Shown here: one piece after another, positions 1 through 6,081 of the stretch
Layout: every line of letters starts with the position of its first letter
Numbering within the stretch: the first letter of the stretch is position 1
Source: Bacteroidota bacterium
Lineage (GTDB): Bacteria > Bacteroidota > Rhodothermia > Rhodothermales > UBA10348
Direction of reading: 5' to 3'
DNA: 7,600 nucleotides
NCBI GenBank assembly: GCA_024640835.1
Contig: JAHEEH010000050.1
Location: 1,351-8,950 of the forward strand
Notes under the pieces: model-generated
The model's input: the letters and a program-made list of their open reading frames with translations, nothing else
The model's database searches: none
Told to the model about the DNA's origin: nothing
Position numbers and translations under genes: made by a program

Positions 1-2
1 TG

Positions 3-536
3 TTCAACACCGCCAGGGGTCCGGTCGTGGACCAGCGCTCACTGATCGGATCGGGCCGCCGCGTCGGCGCGCTCGTTCTGGACGTGTGGGAGGACGAGCC
101 GACGCCCGATCCCGGTCTCGTGGATCGATCGGACGTGGCGACGGCCCACATTGCAGGATACGCCCTGGATTCGAAGCTCGAGGCCACGCGGCGCATGGCG
201 CGCGCGCTGGCACGCCATCTGGGCCGGAAGACCGCCGGCGCTCGAAGGCCGAGCGAGCCGCTGGAGCCCGTGCGGGTGCCCGATCCCGTTCCGTGCGACG
301 AGGAGTGGCTGAGCGCGCTCGTATCGACCCTGTACGCGCTGGAGAGGGACGATGCCGATCTCCGCCGTGTCGCGGCGGGCCGACCGGCCGACCGGGCAGA
401 GGGGTTCGAGGCCCTCCGGAGCGGATACCCCGTGCGAAGACTGTTCAGCCGGTACGGAGCGCGGCCGGATCATGTGCCCGGGAGACTGCATGAAGCGGTC
501 TTCGCGGGGCTCGGCCTCGGCAGGCTTCCTGCCTGA
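3..536 (+). CDS. pdxB: 4-phosphoerythronate dehydrogenase, C-terminal part (5' end outside window)
   Basis: The gene enters from the left edge in frame at position 3, and 177 residues are visible. PdxB oxidises 4-phospho-D-erythronate to 2-oxo-3-hydroxy-4-phosphobutanoate with NAD, an early cytosolic step of DXP-dependent vitamin B6 synthesis. Seen: the D-2-hydroxyacid dehydrogenase stretch NTARGPVVD (visible residues 2-10), LDVWEDEP (26-33), and HIAGYALDSK (49-58), whose His49 is the family's general acid/base. After the Rossmann part comes a tail with FEALRSGYPVRRLFSRYG near its end. That tail separates PdxB from SerA and other hydroxyacid dehydrogenases, because it matches the C-terminal dimerisation domain (typically FxxLRxxYPxRREF). 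It ends 4 bp from the oppositely oriented era stop. That pdxJ lies on the other side of era supports the B6 assignment. SerA is the main alternative, and the tail argues against it. Confidence 0.88.
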   Translation, partial: FNTARGPVVDQRSLIGSGRRVGALVLDVWEDEPTPDPGLVDRSDVATAHIAGYALDSKLEATRRMARALARHLGRKTAGARRPSEPLEPVRVPDPVPCDEEWLSALVSTLYALERDDADLRRVAAGRPADRAEGFEALRSGYPVRRLFSRYGARPDHVPGRLHEAVFAGLGLGRLPA

Positions 537-549
537 TCGTTCAGGAACG
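519..549. terminator. Two small hairpins at the pdxB/era tail-to-tail junction, possible bidirectional terminator
   Basis: A perfect 6-bp G/C stem, GGCAGG/CCTGCC with loop CTT (519-533), covers the last codons of pdxB. A second inverted repeat, CGTTC-AG-GAACG (538-549), spans the 4-bp gap and the era stop. Two convergent genes this close need transcription to stop inside or just past each other, so a two-way stop signal is plausible. Neither hairpin is followed by a T-run in either direction, so intrinsic termination is unproven. Confidence 0.3.
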
Positions 550-1443
550 GTATCCGAACGAGCGCAGGTGCGTCTCGGAATTCCGCCAGTCGTCACGGAC
601 CTTGACGAACAGGCGCAGGAACACGGGCCGATCGATCAGGGCCTCGATATCCTGCCTCGCGGCCGTCCCGACCGCTTTCAGCGCGCGTCCTCCCTTCCCG
701 ATGAGGATGCCCTTCTGGGTATCCCGCTCGACGACGATCTCGGCGTCGATGAGGTCCTTCTCTCCCAGTCGTTCCTCGAACGCGACGATGTTCACCTGGG
801 TAGCGTAGGGCACCTCCTGTCGATACCGCTCGAAGATCTTTTCCCGGATGATCTCGGAGACGAAGAAACGCTCCGGCTGCTCCGAAAGCATGTCTGCCGG
901 ATACAGCGGGGGGCCCTGCGGAAGCCGTTCCTGCAGGATGCGGACCAGCGTGTCCAGTCCGCGGCGGCGCAGGGCGGAAACGGGTACTACCTCGTCGAAC
1001 GCACGAAGGGATCGGTAGGCGTCCACCAGCGGCAGCGCCTGGTCGGCCGTTACCAGGTCCATCTTGGTGACCACCAGGATGGCCCGCCGGTGCTCGACCT
1101 GCTCCAGGCTCCGAACGTCGGGCGCCGGGTCACCGGCTTCCGCCAGGAACAGGATCACGTCCGCGTCCCGGATCGACGCCGTCACCTCGCGCATCATGGC
1201 GGTCTGCAGTCCGTACCGAGGCTCGATGATGCCCGGGGTGTCGAGCAGGATCGCCTGGAACGATTCCCCCGTGATGATGCCCAACACGCGATTTCGCGTG
1301 GTCTGGGGCTTTCGCGTCACGATGGAGATCTTCTGCCCGACCAGGGCATTGAGCAGCGTGCTCTTCCCGACGTTGGGTTTTCCGACGATGGCGGCGTAGC
1401 CGCAGCGGTGCGCCTCGGGGGACGCCTGGACGGGTTCGGTCAT
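541..1443 (-). CDS. era: GTPase Era (ribosome small-subunit assembly)
   Basis: Era is an essential GTPase that binds the 3' end of 16S rRNA and helps mature the 30S subunit at the inner face of the membrane. The 300-residue product has the usual Era length. GTPase motifs in order: G1 GKPNVGKST (21-29), G2 TT (48-49), G3 DTPG (68-71), G4 TKMD (126-129) and G5 SAL (156-158). A C-terminal KH domain follows with the RNA-binding loop GKGG (249-252), and the protein closes with the typical WRNSE...LRSFGY end (286-298). G4 has Thr where Era usually has Asn, a substitution tolerated in other GTPases. The ATG at 1443 overlaps the pdxJ TGA as ATGA, which implies translational coupling. The open frame extends further upstream, but that part lies inside pdxJ and has no Era similarity, so the start at 1443 is preferred. 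Confidence 0.96.
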   Translation of the reverse strand: MTEPVQASPEAHRCGYAAIVGKPNVGKSTLLNALVGQKISIVTRKPQTTRNRVLGIITGESFQAILLDTPGIIEPRYGLQTAMMREVTASIRDADVILFLAEAGDPAPDVRSLEQVEHRRAILVVTKMDLVTADQALPLVDAYRSLRAFDEVVPVSALRRRGLDTLVRILQERLPQGPPLYPADMLSEQPERFFVSEIIREKIFERYRQEVPYATQVNIVAFEERLGEKDLIDAEIVVERDTQKGILIGKGGRALKAVGTAARQDIEALIDRPVFLRLFVKVRDDWRNSETHLRSFGYRS

Positions 1444-2183
1444 CTGCTGTGCTGGCCCTTGACCAGGGCGGCCATGTCGCGGACCGCCTGCTGCATGCCC
1501 GAAAACAGCGCGCGCGCTACGATGGCGAATCCGATCGACACTTCGTCCACGTCGGGCAGCGCGGAACGGAATATCGGGTAGTTTGCATAATCGAGCCCGT
1601 GTCCGGCATGAAGCCTGAGCCCGGCCTCCCGGGCGGCGCGACCGGCGGCGGTCAGTCGCAGGCACTCGGCGGCGACGGCCGCCTCGCCGCGGGCCAGGGC
1701 GAAATCGCCCGTATGGAGCTCCACGGCATTGGCACCCGCCTCGGCAGCCGCATGAATCTGTTCCGGATCGGGATCCACGAACAGGGCGACCTCCTCTATG
1801 CCTGCCTCCAGAAGCGTATGGATCGTCTCGCGCAGGCGCTCACCTCCGGCAGGGACGTCGAGTCCGCCCTCGGTAGTGACCTCTTCCCTCCGCTCCGGGA
1901 CGAGGGTGGCGACCTCCGGACGAATGCGACAGCAATACTCCACGATGTCCCGATGAACCGAGAGTTCGAAGTCGAGCCTGGACCGGACGGCTTCGCGCAG
2001 TCGGCGGACGTCGTCATCGTTGATGTGCCGGCGATCTTCCCTCAGATGGAACACGATTCCGTCCGCGCCGCCGAGCTCGCACTCGATCGCCGCCGCAACG
2101 GGGTCGGGGAACGACTCATGCCGCGCGTTCCGCAGGGTGGCGACGTGGTCTATGTTGATCAGAAGACGGGTTTCCGCTGCCAT
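1440..2183 (-). CDS. pdxJ: Pyridoxine 5'-phosphate synthase
   Basis: PdxJ condenses 1-deoxy-xylulose 5-phosphate with 3-amino-2-oxopropyl phosphate to give pyridoxine 5'-phosphate, closing the ring of vitamin B6 in the cytosol. The 247-residue TIM-barrel protein carries the family landmarks: NIDHVATLRNAR (10-21), HLREDRRHI (46-54), LVPERREEVTTEGGLDV (94-110), ELHTG (155-159) and HAGHGLDY (192-199). Near the end, the family's usual NIGH is SIGF (216-219), so a His normally near the phosphate site is Phe. The ATG at 2183 was chosen because PdxJ proteins begin a few residues before LLINIDH; a GTG at 2210 in the same frame would add nine unconserved residues. Neither start has a clear Shine-Dalgarno sequence. 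It overlaps era by 4 nt and is probably cotranscribed with it. Confidence 0.95.
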   Translation of the reverse strand: MAAETRLLINIDHVATLRNARHESFPDPVAAAIECELGGADGIVFHLREDRRHINDDDVRRLREAVRSRLDFELSVHRDIVEYCCRIRPEVATLVPERREEVTTEGGLDVPAGGERLRETIHTLLEAGIEEVALFVDPDPEQIHAAAEAGANAVELHTGDFALARGEAAVAAECLRLTAAGRAAREAGLRLHAGHGLDYANYPIFRSALPDVDEVSIGFAIVARALFSGMQQAVRDMAALVKGQHSR

Positions 2184-2399
2184 GCCGGATGAAGGTGCGC
2201 CCCCGTCCACTCGCGGAGACGCCTGGTCTGGAGGGAATCAGAACGTACGCCGGGAATGTTTGTTTATCCGTCGCCCCCGACGGGTCCCGGGGCGGCTGGC
2301 GGATTGCATTTCGCAGGGTACGCCAGTAACTTCGGCGCCTGTCCTTGGCCCTCGCGTCCGCAGGGCTTCCGTCGCCAATCCATCATTCCACTCCGCGCG
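2184..2399. other. Divergent intergenic region between pdxJ and the plus-strand operon
   Basis: This 216-bp gap separates pdxJ (minus) from the membrane-protein gene (plus) and should hold promoters for both. On the plus strand it contains the TAACTTCG box described separately. On the minus strand the best match I see is TACGTTCT (2247-2240), a weak TAnnTTCG-like box with no good TTTG partner. Reading frame continues upstream of 2400 to a start at 2256, but that stretch looks like non-coding sequence (Pro/Gly/Ala-rich, no recognisable pattern). No RNA element was recognised. Confidence 0.6.
2303..2334 (+). promoter_or_regulatory. Candidate Bacteroidota-type promoter for the plus-strand operon
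   Basis: TAACTTCG at 2327-2334 matches the Bacteroidota -7 box TAnnTTTG except for C at one position. An ATTG at 2303-2306 lies 20 nt upstream, near the place of the -33 TTTG box. It ends 65 nt before the ATG at 2400 and is the only such box seen before the operon on this strand. A near-identical box lies before the lipoprotein gene at the other end of the window, which raises confidence a little. Confidence 0.45.
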
Positions 2400-2861
2400 A
2401 TGGCTTCCAGCAGCCAGGCATTGCGAACCGTCCTCCAGCTCGTGCTCGCGATCATCATCGTCGGGCTGGCATACTTGCTGTACGTCTCCATCACGGAGCC
2501 TTACGAAGCCGTCGAGCGCCGCAAGGAGGTGACCCAGCTCACGCGTGATCGCATGAGCCAGGTTCGTGCCGCTCTCGGCGTCTACCAGCGTGCCAACGGC
2601 CGCTATCCTTCCAGCCTCGATTCACTGGTCCTGTACGTGCGAACGGATTCCGTCGTTTCCGCGAGTGCCGACAGCCTGTTCGGCGAGGGCTTCATGGCGG
2701 ACTCGCTTTCGTTCTCGCCCCGAACGGGAACCATGTTCGAGTACACGCTGAACGATACCGGAAGGGTGGCGATTTACCTGCTGAAGGATCCCAACTCCGA
2801 GGATCGTATCGGTGCGCTCATTCCCGACATCACGCTGCTGAACGCGGCCAGTTGGGAGTAA
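2400..2861 (+). CDS. Single-pass membrane protein with pseudopilin-like helix, function unknown
   Basis: I do not recognise a named family with certainty. The 153-residue product has a short N-terminus, one hydrophobic helix (about 11-29), then a charged amphipathic helix (about 35-60) leading to YQRANGRYPSSLDSL (62-76). That last pattern resembles the segment where type II secretion and type IV pseudopilins leave their long helix (YxxxNGxYPxxLxxL). The rest is probably a small beta-rich domain outside the membrane. There is no prepilin peptidase site (no G-FTLIE motif), so it is probably not processed as a pilin. I recall proteins of this design (membrane helix, then an AQxxYKxxxGxYxxSFDxL-like stretch) being widespread in Bacteroidota as uncharacterised genes. 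The ATG at 2400 puts the helix right at the N-terminus; the longer start at 2256 would bury it behind unconserved sequence. First gene of the operon, 51 nt before the next. Confidence 0.75.
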   Translation: MASSSQALRTVLQLVLAIIIVGLAYLLYVSITEPYEAVERRKEVTQLTRDRMSQVRAALGVYQRANGRYPSSLDSLVLYVRTDSVVSASADSLFGEGFMADSLSFSPRTGTMFEYTLNDTGRVAIYLLKDPNSEDRIGALIPDITLLNAASWE

Positions 2862-2912
2862 CGTCCCGACTCGGCACTTCTCGCCCGTCGTGGATGGTCG
2901 GACCAGCCGCGC

Positions 2913-3761
2913 ATGTCCCTTCCCGCACGAGCTGGCATTGATCTGACCGGGCATCGCTTCCGGTATGCCGTAGTGCGCGCCGGAAGGTCGGGTAACCGGC
3001 TGCTTCGGCTGGGAGAGTGTGCATTCGATTTCGACGCGGTTCGCGCCCTCGAGGCCGACGCGGATGCGGCAGATCGCGCGCTTCTCCTGGACGGGCTCCG
3101 CGAGGCCCTGGGGCAGGTGCCGCCGCAGGCACTCCGGTTCGTGGTTCATCCTCCGGTCGCGACGACGTTCCTGAGCATAACGGGCGGCGAGGACGTGGAG
3201 TCGGTCGCCCACCGGGATGCGCGTCTCCTGGGGCTGCTCGACGACGAGGGCATGACGGTGCGCATCGATCACCTGGACGCGGAGCGGGGCATGGAGCTCG
3301 TGACGCTCATGCCACGCGCCCTGCGGGATGCGCTCGGAGCGGTGTGTGCCGCTCTCGGAGTGACGGCCTTCGAACTCGTTCCGGGACTCCTGGCGGCCGG
3401 GGAGGCCATCCGGACGGGAACGGGTGCCGACGGAGCGGTCGTCGGCGTCGGGATGTTCAGCGGCGGTGTCGAGGTCGTAGCGTTCGAGTCGGGAGTGTGG
3501 CGCATCGGCACGTCCGCAACGACGGCCGGCCGTACGCGGGCCGACGTGCTGGAGCACGCGCTGGAGGCCGGGGTACTGGCGGGATCAGAGCGGTTCGACC
3601 GGTTCCGGTACGGATCGGGCTCTCCGGATCGCGAGTTCCCCGGGCTCGAGGCGATCGCGCCGTTCGATGCCCTCGGAATCGTCGAGTTCGATGCCTCGGG
3701 TGTTGACGAGGGCACCGATCCGAGCCTTTTTACGGCGGCAATCGGCGCGGCCATTCTGTGA
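2913..3761 (+). CDS. PilM/GspL-like or DUF3822-like actin-fold protein
   Basis: The 282-residue product looks like a diverged member of the ASKHA (actin/Hsp70/sugar kinase) fold. It opens with AGIDLTGHRFRYAVV (7-21), in the place of the GIDIGSxxIKxV phosphate-1 strand-turn-strand of PilM. A central AVVGVGMFSGGVEVVAFESG (175-194) resembles the PilM phosphate-2 hairpin. It ends with LFTAAIGAAIL (272-282), like the closing AxGLAL of PilM proteins. The Asp/Gly residues that hold nucleotide phosphates are largely lost in the central motif, so it may not hydrolyse ATP. No membrane helix is evident. Its place before rsmD and coaD matches where I remember DUF3822 genes in Bacteroidota. Pairing with the pilin-like membrane protein suggests the two work together as PilM/GspL does with pilus membrane parts; that is inference. 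The start at 2913 has no Shine-Dalgarno sequence. The stop is 7 nt before rsmD. Confidence 0.7.
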   Translation: MSLPARAGIDLTGHRFRYAVVRAGRSGNRLLRLGECAFDFDAVRALEADADAADRALLLDGLREALGQVPPQALRFVVHPPVATTFLSITGGEDVESVAHRDARLLGLLDDEGMTVRIDHLDAERGMELVTLMPRALRDALGAVCAALGVTAFELVPGLLAAGEAIRTGTGADGAVVGVGMFSGGVEVVAFESGVWRIGTSATTAGRTRADVLEHALEAGVLAGSERFDRFRYGSGSPDREFPGLEAIAPFDALGIVEFDASGVDEGTDPSLFTAAIGAAIL

Positions 3762-3768
3762 GGGCGCG

Positions 3769-4335
3769 ATGCGGATCATTGCCGGTCGCCTGAAAAGAAG
3801 GGCCGTTCACCTCCCCAGGGGTCTCGACGTCCGGCCCACGTCCGATCGGACGCGAGAGGCCATGTTTTCGCTCGTCGTGTCACGACTCGATCTGGAGGAT
3901 GCGGACGTGCTGGATCTCTTTTCGGGCTCCGGCGCTCTCGGCTTCGAGGCCCTGAGTCGCGGGGCCCGTTCGGTGGAATTCGTGGAACGGGATCGGGGCG
4001 CTGCACGAGCGATCCGCGACAACGCGGTCAAGCTGGAGGTCGATGCGGAAACGACCGTCATCCAGGCAGACGCCGTCGCCTTTTTGCGGCGATACGCCGG
4101 CGAGCCCTACCATTGTATATTCGCCGACCCGCCGTACGGAATGGAAGGCGTCCGGGACCTTCCGGGCCTGGCTCTTCTGCACGTTTCGCCAGGGGGGCTG
4201 TTCGTCCTCGAGCACGATCGGTCGATCCGGTTCGAGGGAGCGCCCGGGCTCGTGACGTCCCGCTCGTACGGCAGGAGCACCGTATCGCTCTTCGCCCCTG
4301 AATCCTACACGAGCCCATGGCCTCCGACCGCCTAG
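3769..4335 (+). CDS. rsmD: 16S rRNA (guanine-966-N2)-methyltransferase
   Basis: RsmD uses S-adenosylmethionine to methylate G966 of 16S rRNA in the assembled small-subunit head. The 188-residue length is normal. Seen: MRIIAGRLKRR at the N-terminus, RPTSDRTREAMF (22-33), SAM-binding motif I VLDLFSGSGALGFEALSRGA (47-66), acidic ribose-binding FVERD (71-75) and catalytic DPPYG (120-124). The ATG at 3769 gives the canonical N-terminus; an in-frame start at 3667 lies inside the preceding gene. The last 19 nt overlap the start of coaD, and this rsmD-coaD pair is a common bacterial arrangement. The codons just before DPPY include the rare TGT and ATA, which create a TATATTCG box (see the separate entry). 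C116 and I117 replace the more usual hydrophobic pair there without disturbing the motif. Confidence 0.95.
   Translation: MRIIAGRLKRRAVHLPRGLDVRPTSDRTREAMFSLVVSRLDLEDADVLDLFSGSGALGFEALSRGARSVEFVERDRGAARAIRDNAVKLEVDAETTVIQADAVAFLRRYAGEPYHCIFADPPYGMEGVRDLPGLALLHVSPGGLFVLEHDRSIRFEGAPGLVTSRSYGRSTVSLFAPESYTSPWPPTA
4116..4123 (+). promoter_or_regulatory. Possible intragenic promoter box inside rsmD
   Basis: TATATTCG fits the same TAnnTTCG pattern seen before the operon and before the lipoprotein gene. It lies 193 nt ahead of coaD, within the HCIFADPPY codons of rsmD, and uses the rare ATA codon. No TTTG is found at the expected 19-21 nt upstream; a T-run ending in TTTG lies about 29 nt upstream, which is too far. 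It may be chance. Confidence 0.18.
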
Positions 4336-4805
4336 CCCTGTATCCCGGCTCGTTCGATCCGTTCACCTACGGGCATCTCGACATCGTGCGGCGTGCCGCG
4401 CGGCTGTTCGATCGCCTGGAGGTCACCGTAGCGGTGAATGCAGCCAAGGAGCCGCTGCTCCCGATCGACGACCGGTGTCGGCTGATCCGCGAGTGCGTGG
4501 CCGATCTTCCCGGCGTCACCGTGGAGCCCTTCGAGGGCCTGCTCGTGGATCGTGCGCAGGCGCGCGGTGCCGTGGCTCTCGTGCGCGGACTTCGGCAGCT
4601 GAGCGACTTCGACTACGAGTTCCGCATGGCCTTCGCGAACAGACGCCTGCACGGGGATCTCGAAACCGTCTTCCTCATGACCTCCGAGGCCCACGCCCTG
4701 ATCAGCGCCTCCATCGTTCGTGAGATCCACCAGTGGGGGGGCGACGTGTCCTCCTTCGTGCCGGAACCCGTTCGCGCGGCGCTGGCCGCCCTTCGCCCCT
4801 CCTGA
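4317..4805 (+). CDS. coaD: Phosphopantetheine adenylyltransferase
   Basis: CoaD transfers AMP from ATP to 4'-phosphopantetheine, making dephospho-CoA in the penultimate step of coenzyme A synthesis. The 162-residue length is standard for the bacterial hexameric enzyme. It shows the nucleotidyltransferase start YPGSFDPFTYGHLDI (9-23), with T17 and H20 of the (T/H)xGH motif, Lys44 in NAAKEPLL, VRGLRQLSDFDYE (89-101) and the phosphate-binding ISASIVREI (129-137). The ATG lies inside the end of rsmD, 19 nt before its stop, so translation is likely coupled. The residues just upstream are in another frame, so no earlier start is plausible. No Shine-Dalgarno sequence is seen. A shared ancestor fold with NadD-type enzymes is expected, but the RGLR and ISAS segments fix the identity. 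Confidence 0.96.
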   Translation: MASDRLALYPGSFDPFTYGHLDIVRRAARLFDRLEVTVAVNAAKEPLLPIDDRCRLIRECVADLPGVTVEPFEGLLVDRAQARGAVALVRGLRQLSDFDYEFRMAFANRRLHGDLETVFLMTSEAHALISASIVREIHQWGGDVSSFVPEPVRAALAALRPS

Positions 4806-4819
4806 ACCGCCCACGTCCC

Positions 4820-6022
4820 GTGATCGATCACCCCATCAGCCCGCGCGTCGCGGCCATGCAGCCGTCCGCCACGCTCGCAATGACCTCGCGCGTCAAGGCA
4901 AGGAAGCGCGAGGGGCATCCGGTAATCGGCCTGAGCGCCGGTGAGCCCAACTTCGATACGCCGAAGCCGATCGCGGATGCGGCGATCGCTGCCATCCATG
5001 AGGGATTCACGCGGTACACGGAGAATCCGGGCCTGCTGGCCCTCCGGCAGGCCATCAGCCGAAAGCTTCACGAGGAGAACGGGCTCGAGTACGACGTGGA
5101 CGAGATCGTCTGCTCGAACGGCGCGAAGCAGTCCGTCGCGATGACCGTCTCCGTGCTGTGCGGGGACGGGGACGAGGTGCTCATTCCGGCACCGTACTGG
5201 GTCAGCTATCCCGAAATGGCCACCTTCGCCGGGGCCGCACCGGTCATCGTGCCGACGAGCGTGGAGTCGCGGTACCTCCTCACTCCCGAGGCGTTGGAGC
5301 AGGCCATCACGGAGCGGACCCGCCTCCTCATGCTGTGCTCGCCGTCCAACCCGACCGGCTCGGCCTACGCCCCAGGGGAGATCGACGCGCTGGCCGAGGT
5401 ACTGCTTCGCCATCCGCACGTCTACGTGATGTCGGACGAGATTTACGAGCACATTCGCTACGACATCGGCTGGCGTTCGATCGGATCGATTCCCGGCATG
5501 AGGGAGCGGACCGTCACCGTGAACGGGTTTTCGAAGGCCTATGCCATGACGGGATGGCGTCTCGGGTACCTGGCCGCCGACCGGCCGATTGCCCGTGCCG
5601 CGGCCAAGCTGCAGTCCCAGTTCACGTCCGCACCGTCGAGCATCACGCAGAAGGCGGGAATCGCTGCACTCGAGATGGGCCTGGAGCCCGTCCACGAGAT
5701 GGTCCGGGCGTTCCGGGAGCGCCGGGACTTCATGGTGGACGCGCTCGAGAAGCTGCCCGGAATCCGCTGCCCGCGCCCCGATGGCGCGTTCTACGTGTTT
5801 CCCGCGATCGACGCCCTGTTCGGTCTCGTGACGCCGGGAGGAACCGTGATCGATTCGGCGGAAACGTTCTGCTTCCACCTGCTGGAGGAGCACAACGTGG
5901 CGCTCGTTCCGGGTCATGCGTTCGGCGATCCGAACGGCGTACGCATTTCGTACGCGGCCTCGATGGACGACATCCGTGAAGCGATGGACCGCATCACGCG
6001 GGCGGTGACCGCTCTGGCCTGA
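4820..6022 (+). CDS. Pyridoxal phosphate aminotransferase, aspartate aminotransferase type (class I)
   Basis: A 400-residue fold-type I aminotransferase closest in pattern to the subgroup Ib aspartate aminotransferases (Thermus/Bacillus type), which interconvert aspartate and 2-oxoglutarate with oxaloacetate and glutamate. Seen: PSATLAMTSRVK near the N-terminus (15-26), LSAGEPNFDTP (38-48), SPSNPTG with Asn177 (174-180), SDEIYE with Asp206 and Tyr209 (205-210), the cofactor-linking Lys239 in NGFSKAYAMTGWRLGY (235-250) with the phosphate-binding Arg247, and Arg376 in VRISYA (374-379), expected to hold the substrate carboxylate. The GTG at 4820 gives an N-terminus of the expected length before PSATLA, 14 nt after the coaD stop; an ATG at 4856 would cut 12 residues. 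Some relatives also accept prephenate, and residue patterns alone do not settle the substrate. Confidence 0.92.
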   Translation: MIDHPISPRVAAMQPSATLAMTSRVKARKREGHPVIGLSAGEPNFDTPKPIADAAIAAIHEGFTRYTENPGLLALRQAISRKLHEENGLEYDVDEIVCSNGAKQSVAMTVSVLCGDGDEVLIPAPYWVSYPEMATFAGAAPVIVPTSVESRYLLTPEALEQAITERTRLLMLCSPSNPTGSAYAPGEIDALAEVLLRHPHVYVMSDEIYEHIRYDIGWRSIGSIPGMRERTVTVNGFSKAYAMTGWRLGYLAADRPIARAAAKLQSQFTSAPSSITQKAGIAALEMGLEPVHEMVRAFRERRDFMVDALEKLPGIRCPRPDGAFYVFPAIDALFGLVTPGGTVIDSAETFCFHLLEEHNVALVPGHAFGDPNGVRISYAASMDDIREAMDRITRAVTALA

Positions 6023-6036
6023 GGAGCGGAACGGGC

Positions 6037-6066
6037 CCTCCCGCCGAACAATCCCCCCGGGGGAGG
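6037..6066 (+). other. Hairpin-capable GC-rich segment in the gap before the M50 gene
   Basis: CCTCCC (6037-6042) can pair with GGGAGG (6061-6066) across an 18-nt loop. A competing palindrome, CCCCCGGGGG (6054-6063), overlaps it. The gap lies between the aminotransferase stop and the protease ATG at 6082. There is no T-run, so it is more likely to affect translation or RNA stability than to terminate. Whether it forms in the cell is unknown. Confidence 0.3.
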
Positions 6067-6081
6067 CGTACGCGCGGCGCC

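Noticed and set aside
352..1581. Long plus-strand open frame opposite era and pdxJ
   Set aside because: Its product is Arg/Gln/Asp-rich without family pattern and lies antisense to two confidently identified genes; typical of high-GC mirror frames.
2256..2399. Longer start for the pilin-like protein gene
   Set aside because: It would add 48 unpatterned residues before the membrane helix and would place the candidate promoter box inside the coding region.
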